Shown one piece after another: positions 34,868-43,554 of a DNA stretch of 64,000 nucleotides (the first letter of the stretch is position 1; every line of letters starts with the position of its first letter). The notes under the pieces were generated by a model, which made no database searches, was not told the origin of the DNA, and worked only from the letters and a program-made list of their open reading frames with translations. Source of the stretch: Gammaproteobacteria bacterium (GTDB taxonomy: Bacteria > Pseudomonadota > Gammaproteobacteria > HyVt-429); NCBI GenBank assembly GCA_013152415.1, contig JAADGI010000032.1, positions 62,001 through 126,000 of the forward strand, read 5' to 3'. Made by a program: the position numbers and the translations under genes.

Positions 34868-35029
34868 GGAGAGAAACGAGATAGCAAGACACAAGGTGAG
34901 TTTTACTTGGGGTTGACCCCACCGAGATACGGAAATCCCATGGTTTACACGGGGTTACAGCAACCCGGCGATTAAAGAAGGCCTGTAAATGGCCGATAAC
35001 CCACACGAAATAAAGGAATATTGTGGGCT

Positions 35030-36424
35030 ATGTCACTCCTTACCTCTGAATTTAATTACCAACGTAAATCCCACCGGGTGGACATCCCCCTGCTGGTGGA
35101 GATTCAAGGCAAGTCTTATCCCACCAAAGATTGGTCCATGACCGGCGTGGGTGTAGACAACGTTGAGACCTGGTTGAAGCCCGAGCAGGTTATCCAGGCC
35201 AAGCTTGTGTTGCCCATGACCGATTCGGTTCTTGCCCTCAATGTAGAACTGCAATTCAAGAGCAAACGCGGTACCGTCAGTGGGTTCGAGTTTCGTGAGC
35301 TCAGTACCAAAAATCGGCGTGTCCTCCGTCACTACATAGAACTTGCCATCGAAGGCAAGCTGGATAATGTGGAGGATTTGATCTCGGTTATTACCGCACC
35401 CAGCGTAAGCTCTCCCATTGAAGAAGCCCTGAATCTATCGGACCTGGAGTCAGAGGGCTTGTTCGAGTCTTTCCGCACTCGCAGCTACGTTTCTATTGGG
35501 GTGGGTATTGTATTTTTGTTTGTCGTTGTGTTGTTGCTGTTCTATAACACTGTTTATCGTATTTATGCGACCGGGCTGATTAGCGGGAATATTGAGCGTA
35601 TCACGGCCAACTCTGTCGGCGTCGTTAAAACCCTTTTTGTAAAACAAAATACCTATATTGAGGCCGGTACCAAGCTGTTTACCGTCGAAGATCCAGGTAT
35701 TGATATTGAGGTTGCAAATATCATCAAGTCGCTACAGCGCAATGAGACACAATTGCGGCTATTGCATGAACAGGAAGAAGCTCATGGTCATGCTCTAATC
35801 GAAACATTAAGGCAAAAGCTGGGCAAGAAGAAGATCGAGTTGAGTAATGCGCAGCAATTATTTAAGCGCCGCATTATCACGATCAAGGATTATAGCTACG
35901 TGGAGAACCAGTATCAGCAGGCACAGTTGATCTACCAACGTGCTCTTGTTGATATGAAACTTTCAGGTACAGAATTAAAGCGACAAATCAAAGAACTCGA
36001 ACAGGAAATCAGTACGCTGACTTTGAGAAAAGAGTTGTTACTGCAACGAAAAATCCAGCAAACTATTGCCGCGCCGGTACGCGGCAAGATTTTTCATATT
36101 GAACATCCGGTGGGGAGTTACGTCGAGGCCAGTGATATTATGGTGCTGCTGGAAAGGGACGCGCCTCCTAATGTATTGCTCAAGCTTCGTTCAGACGATG
36201 CGCTGAAAATCAAGATTGGTATGAGCGCGTCAATCTATGTGCCGGCCACGGACAGTGAGCATGAAGCGATCGTAGCGGCCGTAGGATATTCCTCGGTCAA
36301 TACTCAGGCCACCATTACCCAGGAGGCCAGTCTCAATGAAACCCTGGTTCGGCTTGAATTTGTCGAACAGAACGTTCGGCTGCCTGCCAATACCCGGGTT
36401 AAGGTGTGGATCAAGACCCTGTAG
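35030..36424 (+). CDS. Alg44-like protein: PilZ c-di-GMP receptor fused to membrane-fusion domain
   Basis: 464 residues from ATG 35030 (a TTG three codons earlier is in frame), with AAGGAA upstream. The cytoplasmic N-terminus is a PilZ domain: QRKSHR supplies the RxxxR motif (Arg12, Arg16) and DWSMTG the D-x-S-x-x-G motif (Asp34, Ser36, Gly39), both needed for c-di-GMP binding. One transmembrane segment follows near residues 150-172. The periplasmic part is an HlyD-like membrane-fusion domain with a lipoyl half-motif (GVVKTLFVKQNTYIEAGTKL), a coiled coil at about 225-325 and a second half (APVRGKIFHIEHPVGSYVEA). This is the architecture of Alg44 of alginate synthase. It starts a two-gene operon with the polymerase, ten bases apart. 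Confidence 0.85.
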   Translation: MSLLTSEFNYQRKSHRVDIPLLVEIQGKSYPTKDWSMTGVGVDNVETWLKPEQVIQAKLVLPMTDSVLALNVELQFKSKRGTVSGFEFRELSTKNRRVLRHYIELAIEGKLDNVEDLISVITAPSVSSPIEEALNLSDLESEGLFESFRTRSYVSIGVGIVFLFVVVLLLFYNTVYRIYATGLISGNIERITANSVGVVKTLFVKQNTYIEAGTKLFTVEDPGIDIEVANIIKSLQRNETQLRLLHEQEEAHGHALIETLRQKLGKKKIELSNAQQLFKRRIITIKDYSYVENQYQQAQLIYQRALVDMKLSGTELKRQIKELEQEISTLTLRKELLLQRKIQQTIAAPVRGKIFHIEHPVGSYVEASDIMVLLERDAPPNVLLKLRSDDALKIKIGMSASIYVPATDSEHEAIVAAVGYSSVNTQATITQEASLNETLVRLEFVEQNVRLPANTRVKVWIKTL

Positions 36425-36433
36425 GGTCCGACG

Positions 36434-39073
36434 ATGATTAGACGCCTGGGCACAACTGAGGGGCTGATTTCCTTTATTCTCCCTGGGGTTTTTTATTCTG
36501 TGGCGGCCTTCATCATCGGCTACTCTATGTGGCCCTATTTTTACTATATAAAAAATGAAACCTTTATTGTTTTGGGCACCTTCGCGTTGTGGCGGTATGG
36601 TTGGCAGGTTGTCAATTACACGCGATCGACAATCTATGCTTTGCGCTATTATCCAAAATTACGGCGCGTAGCCCTGGGGCTTTCTGAGGAGAAAAAGTAT
36701 CCACGGCACATATTTTTTATCATTCCCTCCTATAAAGAAGAGCCCTGGGTAAGTATTGAGGCCTTCCAGTCATTGATGTCGAACCTGTCTACCATACCCT
36801 GTAGTGCCACCTTGGTGGTTTCGACGGGGAGTGATCGGGACGACGCAGTCATCGCTGCTACCTATGAGGCCCACCCGGTTAAGTATAAAGTCGAGTTGGT
36901 TTTGCAGCGCCAGTGCCAGGGTAAACGTATTGCCATGGGCCATGCCTTGCGGGCGGTAGCACGGCGTTACCAGGATGATCCCAATAGCGTGACAGTATTC
37001 ATGGACGGGGACAGTTATCTGGAACAACACACCCTGAATAGAACGCTGCCTTTCTTTGCTGCATTCAAGGACCTCGGAGCGCTCACTACCAACGAGCTTG
37101 CCTATATTCACACGCGCTCACAGTGGTATAAAGATTGGTTCAACCTGAAATTTGGTCAGCGTCATGTATTGTTTCAGTCCCATGCCCTGTCGAACAAAGT
37201 GCTGACTTTAACCGGACGGTTTTCTTTGTTTCGTACGTCTATCGTAGTCAAGGAAGATTTCATTAAAATAATTGAATGTGATGTCATTACCCATTGGCTG
37301 CACGGCAAATTCAGATTTCTAATGGGAGATGACAAGAGTAGTTGGTTTTATTTGCTCAAGCACAAGTGGAATATGCTCTATATTCCCGACGTCACCTGTT
37401 ATTCTCTGGAGAGCCGCGATGCCAGCTTTTTAACTGTGAGCGTCTCGCTACCTTATCGTTGGTATGGCAACACCTTGCGTAATAATGCCAGGGCCTTGGC
37501 GCTGGGGTGGCGTCACGTCGGTCTGTTTATCTGGATAGCCATCCTCGATCAACGTTTGTCTATGTGGACTTCCCTGGTGGGCATAACCGGTGCGGTTATT
37601 TTGTCCATATCAAAGTCGTTTATCTATCTACCATTTTATATGGCCTGGGTGTTCAGTGTACGTGTCTTGCAAATGTTTATTATTGCCTTGCGTGGCCACC
37701 CGGTGAGTATGTTGACTATTCCACTCATGCTCTATAACCAATGGGTGGGTGCCATTATCAAGATTCGTGCGTATTTCAATCTTGCTGATCAAAAATGGTC
37801 TAAAGGGGGCGCTGAGCAAAGTAGTGCGGGTGATGTGGTGATGATTGATCATCCCTGGGTGCGGTGGATGCCTCGTTATTTGATGTTGGGTTCCTATTCT
37901 CTGTTTGCCTTTGCCTTGTTGCTGACCGAGGGCGCCATCTCTATGCCAGGGCCGGAATTTTTTTACAAGGGCAGCAAGGGGACAGTTATCCAGGCCCGTT
38001 TGTTCGGGGTAACGCCCAACGACAATATGGACGATAGTCTGGCCCTGCAACAGATTATTGATCGGGTACCGAAGAATAAAAATGTGCTTATCCAGATGCC
38101 TGCTGGAACGATCGACCTTTTTCATGCGCTCCATTTACGCAGCCATATCACCCTGGCAGGTGAGGGGGCAGACAAAACCTTTGTTATGACTCACATGAGG
38201 CGAAATGAGCAAGCCGCCATTAGCTTGCATGGCAATCGTGGGAGCAAGCTAACGCGTTTGCTTAGAGATATTCAGGCGACTGACAAGAAGATTGTCCTTG
38301 GGGAAACGTCACGATTGGTAGGGGGAGATCTGTTGTTACTGCGCACCCCTAATGATGCCAGCTTTATGAAAAAGATCGGTAGTCTGGTTTGGAACCGGGA
38401 ATACCCTTATTTACGCCAAACCATTGTACGAGTGCAGGGGGTAACGGGGGGCGAGGTGTCTCTGGAAACAACAGTGGGTATAGCCCTGCTCGCTGACGAT
38501 GCGGAGGTCTACAAGATCAACCCCGTCGCCCAGGCGGGCCTAAAGGATTTTTCTATAGAGCACATTATAGAGGGCGTTAAGCCCCGTAGCGTATGGCATG
38601 TCTATGAGAACAGCTACCCGGAATATGCGGTGGACTCCATCAGTGCAAAATGGGCCAGTGATTGTAAAATCGAAAATATTCGAATACACAATAGTGGTCG
38701 TCACCCGTTAGCATTTGATTCTGTATACGCTTGCAGGGCCAGTGGACTGGTCATTGAAGGTGCCTGGAACAAGGGGAAAAAAGGCAATGGCTATGTAAAA
38801 TTTTCACGTAGCTATCATAGTTCCTTTGAAGACAGCCGAGTCGATCATATTCGTCATATCGTTCTACAGTGGAGTTCTGCCTTTAACACTATCAAGAACA
38901 TAGATACGGGTGTTGATATCAATTTACACGGCGGTTACAGCCACGACAATATTATTCGCGATATTCGTTTTAATATTCCCGCGCAGCATCCTTGGAAAGG
39001 TGTGGTGCACACCCCCGCTAATGCCACCTGGGCGCCCCCTGACGGTAAAAATCAGGTGTTAATTGCGGACTAG
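36434..39073 (+). CDS. Alg8-like glycosyltransferase fused to a right-handed beta-helix domain
   Basis: 879 residues, almost twice the length of Alg8 (about 490). Two transmembrane helices (residues 12-32 and 44-60) precede a GT2 domain: FFIIPSYKEEP, MDGDS (DxD at 191-193), GDDKSSW (298-300) and YRWYGNTLRNN (341-350), the last being the Alg8 version of the processive-synthase RW motif. Three or four more helices lead to the last at about 483-500. Beyond it, residues 520-879 show the rhythm of a pectate-lyase-type beta-helix: DDSLALQQIIDRVP, LRSHITLAGEGADKT, then repeated short strands ending ISSIS-like turns. The predicted orientation places this domain in the periplasm, where alginate epimerases and lyases act. 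Its exact activity is not determinable. Confidence 0.8.
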   Translation: MIRRLGTTEGLISFILPGVFYSVAAFIIGYSMWPYFYYIKNETFIVLGTFALWRYGWQVVNYTRSTIYALRYYPKLRRVALGLSEEKKYPRHIFFIIPSYKEEPWVSIEAFQSLMSNLSTIPCSATLVVSTGSDRDDAVIAATYEAHPVKYKVELVLQRQCQGKRIAMGHALRAVARRYQDDPNSVTVFMDGDSYLEQHTLNRTLPFFAAFKDLGALTTNELAYIHTRSQWYKDWFNLKFGQRHVLFQSHALSNKVLTLTGRFSLFRTSIVVKEDFIKIIECDVITHWLHGKFRFLMGDDKSSWFYLLKHKWNMLYIPDVTCYSLESRDASFLTVSVSLPYRWYGNTLRNNARALALGWRHVGLFIWIAILDQRLSMWTSLVGITGAVILSISKSFIYLPFYMAWVFSVRVLQMFIIALRGHPVSMLTIPLMLYNQWVGAIIKIRAYFNLADQKWSKGGAEQSSAGDVVMIDHPWVRWMPRYLMLGSYSLFAFALLLTEGAISMPGPEFFYKGSKGTVIQARLFGVTPNDNMDDSLALQQIIDRVPKNKNVLIQMPAGTIDLFHALHLRSHITLAGEGADKTFVMTHMRRNEQAAISLHGNRGSKLTRLLRDIQATDKKIVLGETSRLVGGDLLLLRTPNDASFMKKIGSLVWNREYPYLRQTIVRVQGVTGGEVSLETTVGIALLADDAEVYKINPVAQAGLKDFSIEHIIEGVKPRSVWHVYENSYPEYAVDSISAKWASDCKIENIRIHNSGRHPLAFDSVYACRASGLVIEGAWNKGKKGNGYVKFSRSYHSSFEDSRVDHIRHIVLQWSSAFNTIKNIDTGVDINLHGGYSHDNIIRDIRFNIPAQHPWKGVVHTPANATWAPPDGKNQVLIAD

Positions 39074-40588
39074 GCCACGGAGATCTTCTGTCATGGTTAA
39101 TGCTGAAAGTTTGAGTAGCTTGTCGTAGGCCGCTAACCTCGCCATCAGCACCTCTTCCAGGTTGAGGAGCATTTGCATATTGATCTGGTCCATTTCTTTT
39201 TCTGGTACGGCAGCTAATCCAGCCAATGGATATTTTACCCGTACATTCAGCAGGGCCAGACGATTCTGTAAAAGTGCGTGTTCACCGCTGAGGTTGTGAA
39301 CACGTTTTTGCTGGAAACGAAACTGATCCAAGAGGCGAACGATTTTTTGTTCCAGACGTAATGTCAGTGCTGATTTTTGGTCGCGATAGGCGTTTTGTTC
39401 TATCTTAATAAGTTTTCGACGTTTCAGGTTGAGATCAAGCGGAAATCTGACTCGTGCTCCAATAAGATTGTCACGGCGTTGGTCTCCATAGAGCCGGCGA
39501 TTTCCCATATAGAGACGAACAGACAGATCATCTGTCCATGCTGGAAAGAACTCTGCTCGTTGGATAAAAATATCCTGAATCTTGATGTCAATGGATTGTT
39601 GAATACCTAGTTTTAACAGACTGGGTTGATCAACAGTCGAGACATGTTCGATTGTGTTGAGTAGATCGAACTGAAATACAGACATACCTTCTTGTTGCAT
39701 GTTGGAATACTGGTTGATTTCCATCTTTGTGCGATCAACCTGATACTCTAATTGCTGTGTTTCTGCCTCGGTGACATATCCATTATCCCGGCGCTGTTTA
39801 TATCTTTTCAGCAAAGAAGACAATTTGATCAACCGGGTTTTGGCCAGATGTAATCGAACTGAATTTTCGATACCACTTTGGTAGTAGAGTCGTTCGTTAA
39901 GCCTGTGTTCATGCATGTCCTTTAGCATTTGGAAAAACTGCAACTGTGTCTCCAGTTTTTTCTTGTCCAGCAGTTGTTTGGACTCACGCCAGCCTTCATC
40001 AAAAAGCTCCCATTCCAGAGCGAGTGCGTCCTGACTTTCGCCGCTGTCCTGATCATTTTCCCACTGACCGCGTATGTAGAGACCCTTAAAGCTGCCTTGC
40101 TTGTCCAGTTCTTTCAGATATTTCTCACGTATTGTTTCGGTCTTTAGTAGCAAGGCCGACACGGCTTGTTTGGAGTTTATAGGTTCTTTCAGCAGTGAAT
40201 CAGGAAATAAAACAGCATCTATAACAGAATCTTTTTTGTCGCAGCCAGCCCCTTTGTCGATTTCTGCGTAGGCCAGGACTAACGGTTTTTTTCTAACGAT
40301 GTTCACATAGGCTGCCGGCACGAGAGAATGGTATTTTCTTAGAGCCTCGGTAGCAGCGGCATAAGTTGCGCTCATTCCACACTGCACGGAATATTGCTTG
40401 GCCACGGGCAGCACCACACATTCTTTTTCCAGTTGATGTTTATTCAGGAAGGCATCGGCCTGATTGTAGTCTGGCCATACATTGAGTTGCACCGTATAAC
40501 AGGATTCCCCGTCCTGGGATGCCAGGGCAAACGGGCCAATGAACAGTAATAACAGGTTGGTGCTGACAATGCACTGGATCACGCGCAC
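39059..40588 (-). CDS. TolC-like outer-membrane protein with an N-terminal SPOR-like region
   Basis: 509 residues from GTG 40586-40588, with AAGGAG eight bases upstream. A signal peptide (residues 1-23, ending ALA) precedes a small region with the phrase SCYTVQLNVWPDYNQADAFL, resembling a peptidoglycan-binding SPOR domain (YTVQL, repeat at EALRKYHSLVPAAYVNIV). The rest is helical with heptads, like the coiled-coil barrel of TolC-family outer-membrane efflux proteins, although no clear beta strands stand out. The 3' end overlaps that of the polysaccharide polymerase by 15 bases (convergent). Location beside the Alg44-like periplasmic adaptor suggests it is the outer-membrane exit; that is inference. 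Confidence 0.65.
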   Translation of the reverse strand: MRVIQCIVSTNLLLLFIGPFALASQDGESCYTVQLNVWPDYNQADAFLNKHQLEKECVVLPVAKQYSVQCGMSATYAAATEALRKYHSLVPAAYVNIVRKKPLVLAYAEIDKGAGCDKKDSVIDAVLFPDSLLKEPINSKQAVSALLLKTETIREKYLKELDKQGSFKGLYIRGQWENDQDSGESQDALALEWELFDEGWRESKQLLDKKKLETQLQFFQMLKDMHEHRLNERLYYQSGIENSVRLHLAKTRLIKLSSLLKRYKQRRDNGYVTEAETQQLEYQVDRTKMEINQYSNMQQEGMSVFQFDLLNTIEHVSTVDQPSLLKLGIQQSIDIKIQDIFIQRAEFFPAWTDDLSVRLYMGNRRLYGDQRRDNLIGARVRFPLDLNLKRRKLIKIEQNAYRDQKSALTLRLEQKIVRLLDQFRFQQKRVHNLSGEHALLQNRLALLNVRVKYPLAGLAAVPEKEMDQINMQMLLNLEEVLMARLAAYDKLLKLSALTMTEDLRGLVRN

Positions 40589-40656
40589 TCCAAATCTCCT
40601 TTGCTGTAGACCGTTAGTCTTGGTCTATATGTTGGTATTTCTGTCCTGATTCTAGC

Positions 40657-41934
40657 TTATTCTTCGTACTCCACTGTCTTGTCTGCTATCGGCATGATTT
40701 TGGCCATCTTTACCGCAGTACCCTTGGCCTGAATTATTTCCACTGGGTGACCTTCCAGCATTAGGCTGGTGCCTGCTTCGGGTATATCTTCCAGGTATTC
40801 CAGAATAAGCCCATTGAGAGTTTTGGGGCCATCGATGGGCAGTTTCCATCCCAGCTTGCGGTTGATGTCGCGAACAGAGGAACCGCCGCTGATTAGGTAA
40901 CTGCTGTCATCTTGGGGCAAAATCTCGTCGCCGGTACCTGGGGCCTGGGTGTTAAATTCTCCTACGATCTCTTCCAGAATCTCATCCAGGGTAACCAGAC
41001 CCTTGATGTCACCGTATTCATCCACCACCAGACCAAAACGTTGTTTGTCTTTTTGCATGTTGAGCAGTTGCTGGGTGATGGGGGCACCCTCTGGAATAAA
41101 GTAGGGTTCACTGAGGAGCTTGATCAGTGAATCTTTATTGAAGTTATTGGCCTGGGTGAGGTGGAGGATCTTGCGTAGATGGAGTACGCCTTCGATCTTA
41201 TCCAGGCTGCCCCGAAAAACCGGCAGGCGGGTGTGGTGGCTGGTAGACAACTGTGTGACCACCTCATCCCAATCATCGTCTATGTTGATGCCTTCGATAG
41301 TAGAGCGAGGTACCATGATGTCTTCTACCTCGATCTTTTCCATATCGAGAATACGCAGCAACATACTTTGATGGGTGGCAGGGATCATGGCGCCGGCCTC
41401 TTTAACTACGGTACGTAATTCGTCAGTGCTGAGGCGTTCTTTGCGCTGCTTTAATGAGATGCCCACAAATCGCAGAAAGAAATTGGTAACGGTATTGATG
41501 ATCCAGACTACTGGGTAGCCCAGTTTCAGGAGTGGTAACAGGATAAATGCCGCCGGAAAAGCGATGCGTTCGGGGTACAGGACAGCTACCGTCTTGGGGC
41601 CGACTTCGGCAAAGATCAAAACAGTGATAGTCAGCGGTACCGTGACCAACAGCAGGGTGATTTCACCAAACAGTTTGAACGCGATCAGTCCTGCTATGGT
41701 GGCCGCCGCAAAGTTGACCAGATTGTTGCCCAGCAGGATCACGCCGAGTAGACGATCGGGGCGTTCCAGCAGCGTACTGGCAATGCGTGCGCCCTTGTTG
41801 CCGGTTTTTGCCAGGTGGCGCAGACGATAACGGTTCAAGGCCATCATCGCCGTTTCGCTGGCAGAAAAGAAAGCAGACAGGAAGATAAGGAATACAAGCA
41901 CGCCAATGAGCGCACTCAAAGAGAGATCAGCCAA
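40657..41934 (-). CDS. corB: CorB/CorC-type (CNNM) magnesium-transport-related membrane protein
   Basis: 425 residues from TTG at 41932-41934, directly after the TGA of the preceding frame (TGATTG). Four hydrophobic segments of the DUF21 domain lie within residues 1-180 (FFSASETAMMALNRYRLRHL is the family signature). Two CBS domains (DIMVPRSTIEGINIDD; DEYGDIKGLVTLDEIL) and a CorC/HlyC C-terminal domain follow. The order and length match E. coli YfjD/CorB, linked to magnesium and cobalt efflux. It is a convincing family call, but the symbol is by similarity. Confidence 0.88.
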   Translation of the reverse strand: MADLSLSALIGVLVFLIFLSAFFSASETAMMALNRYRLRHLAKTGNKGARIASTLLERPDRLLGVILLGNNLVNFAAATIAGLIAFKLFGEITLLLVTVPLTITVLIFAEVGPKTVAVLYPERIAFPAAFILLPLLKLGYPVVWIINTVTNFFLRFVGISLKQRKERLSTDELRTVVKEAGAMIPATHQSMLLRILDMEKIEVEDIMVPRSTIEGINIDDDWDEVVTQLSTSHHTRLPVFRGSLDKIEGVLHLRKILHLTQANNFNKDSLIKLLSEPYFIPEGAPITQQLLNMQKDKQRFGLVVDEYGDIKGLVTLDEILEEIVGEFNTQAPGTGDEILPQDDSSYLISGGSSVRDINRKLGWKLPIDGPKTLNGLILEYLEDIPEAGTSLMLEGHPVEIIQAKGTAVKMAKIMPIADKTVEYEE

Positions 41935-42156
41935 TCAGGGCGAGCCTCGTTCGCTGGACATGGGTAGATTATAGGCGTCGACGGGACAGTACGCTATATC
42001 GTCTATCAATGATTTCAGTAGAACAAGGTAAGCATGGGCATCAAGACCGCCAGAAATAACACGCTCATAAATACCGCCTGCCCGTAGAAAGTCAGCATTT
42101 CGGTAGCCACCGGCACCCATGATCAGGGCAAAGATAGGGGGATTGGCGTTAGACAT
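41935..42156 (-). CDS. Possible small protein upstream of corB
   Basis: A 73-codon frame from ATG 42154-42156 ends with the TGA that touches the corB start. The upstream sequence has no good ribosome binding site and no domain is recognised (FALIMGAGGYRNADFLRAGG is the only notable phrase). Coupling to corB by TGATTG is the sole reason to consider it real. Confidence 0.3.
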   Translation of the reverse strand: MSNANPPIFALIMGAGGYRNADFLRAGGIYERVISGGLDAHAYLVLLKSLIDDIAYCPVDAYNLPMSSERGSP

Positions 42157-42204
42157 GACCCGAGAAAAACCAGCGGCTAAAGGGTGTCCTGGTCAGGGGG
42201 GCTG

Positions 42205-42220
42205 ACATGCTCGAGCATGT
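42205..42220. promoter_or_regulatory. 16-bp perfect palindrome
   Basis: ACATGCTCGAGCATGT reads the same on both strands. It lies in the 195-base gap between ypjD-like gene and the frame at 41935-42156. Repressors of LuxR or LexA type use sites like this, but I cannot name one. Confidence 0.35.
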
Positions 42221-42351
42221 GCAGATGGCTGAAAATTGCGGCACCATTGTAATGAGATTCGGCGTAGAGTCCATTGAATAAGTAGGTTTTCTGGGGACAG
42301 GCTCAGATGCCCCAATCCACCCGCAAGAAGCTTTGATCCCCAGGCCGATGG

Positions 42352-43176
42352 TTATCGGTTTAACAAGATTTCGAGTACGAATTTGCTGCCGAAGTAACCC
42401 AGTAACAGCAAGGCAAAACCACCCACGGTCCAGCGTACCGCGTGACGGCCACGCCAGCCAAACCGCCAATGCCCGAATAGTAAGATGGCAAAGATACACC
42501 AGCCAATGAGAGACAGCACGATATGATGGCTGATGACCAGGGCTTTGCCAAAAATTGCCTCAGAGAACAGGGTGCCGCTGACCAGGGTCAGGGTGAGAAA
42601 GATAAAGCCAGTACCGATGAGTCCGAACAAAAATCTTTCCATGGTCTGAATCGGTGGCATGGCCCGCAGCAGGCGCCCAGGGTGCTGCTGATGCAGGCGA
42701 CGTTCCTGCCACCACAGCACCAGGGCCTGGACCATGGCCAGTGCCAACAGGCTGTAGGCAAGAAAGGCCACAATCAGGTGTGACAACAGGGGAATGGAGA
42801 CCTGAGTGAGCAGCAGGTGTTGGCCCGGCCACAGCCACGCCAGCAGGACCGCCAAGGCGGCACTGGGTAAGATGACCACACCCAGGTTCTCAATGGCGCT
42901 AAATACAGCGATCACCAGGAATAGAGCCACAATGGCCCAGGCCATGAGGGAGGCGGCACTATTTAAACCCAGGTTGAGCCCGTTATTTACTCCCAGGGTG
43001 GAGTACAGCAGGGCACCGTGCAGGGCCGCCGCCCCGGCCACCAGTGAAAGTACCGCCCACTTGATATAGGGTTCTGGTCCGGTGGTGGCCGGCACATTAA
43101 AGAGTCGCCGGACGAGCAGGATGCCAGCGATCAGATACAGCGATATGGTCAGGAGATTAAATAGCGCGGTGAGCAT
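42352..43176 (-). CDS. ypjD: CcsA-family cytochrome c assembly-like membrane protein (YpjD type)
   Basis: 274 residues with about eight hydrophobic segments and the helix containing conserved His near residues 130 and 217 (SIPLLSHLIVAFLAYS; ALVISHHIVLSLIGW). In gammaproteobacteria a CcsA/HemX-like gene is regularly found divergent from ffh, as here. The E. coli counterpart is YpjD. The domain resembles haem-handling proteins of c-type cytochrome maturation, but no direct role is known for YpjD. Confidence 0.85.
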   Translation of the reverse strand: MLTALFNLLTISLYLIAGILLVRRLFNVPATTGPEPYIKWAVLSLVAGAAALHGALLYSTLGVNNGLNLGLNSAASLMAWAIVALFLVIAVFSAIENLGVVILPSAALAVLLAWLWPGQHLLLTQVSIPLLSHLIVAFLAYSLLALAMVQALVLWWQERRLHQQHPGRLLRAMPPIQTMERFLFGLIGTGFIFLTLTLVSGTLFSEAIFGKALVISHHIVLSLIGWCIFAILLFGHWRFGWRGRHAVRWTVGGFALLLLGYFGSKFVLEILLNR

Positions 43177-43554
43177 GTTGTGCTTTTTCTAAGCTGGAGA
43201 TGATGTGCCATAGTCTCACATGTTGTTTATCTTGTGGAAGCGCATAATGGTGACTGCTGCTTTCGTCAGGTCACCAAACTCACCAAGGAATGATTGATTT
43301 TCCCCGGTGAGGGGTTGGGTTTCCGTGATCACCCACTTTTCCCTTGATGTCTTTGCGAGAGTATCATCATAGCAAGCACTTGTTAGCTTACCCCGGTTGA
43401 GTTTTACTGCAGACCTTGTTGACGAGGCTTTTGATCTTATCAATACTTGCCCTCTTTGGCTGTTGAAAACATAATGGGATTTATGTGTTGCCAAGGGCAG
43501 GTCAACTTAGACAGTTTCAAAATGGGAAAATCTATTTTAAATTTATGATTCAAA
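43177..43554. other. 378-base divergent intergenic region ypjD/ffh
   Basis: This region carries the promoters of both genes. I see a weak inverted repeat GGTGAC (43249-43254) / GTCACC (43270-43275) and an AT-rich segment before ffh. A 92-codon leftward frame (43216-43494) shows no recognisable content. No RNA gene could be identified. Confidence 0.35.

Noticed and set aside
34868-35029. Possible c-di-GMP riboswitch upstream of the PilZ gene
   Set aside because: I looked for the conserved GEMM core and could not find it; only short GGCC and GGTT hairpins are visible.
43216-43494. 92-codon leftward frame between ypjD and ffh
   Set aside because: No recognisable content and no convincing start; the region must hold two promoters.
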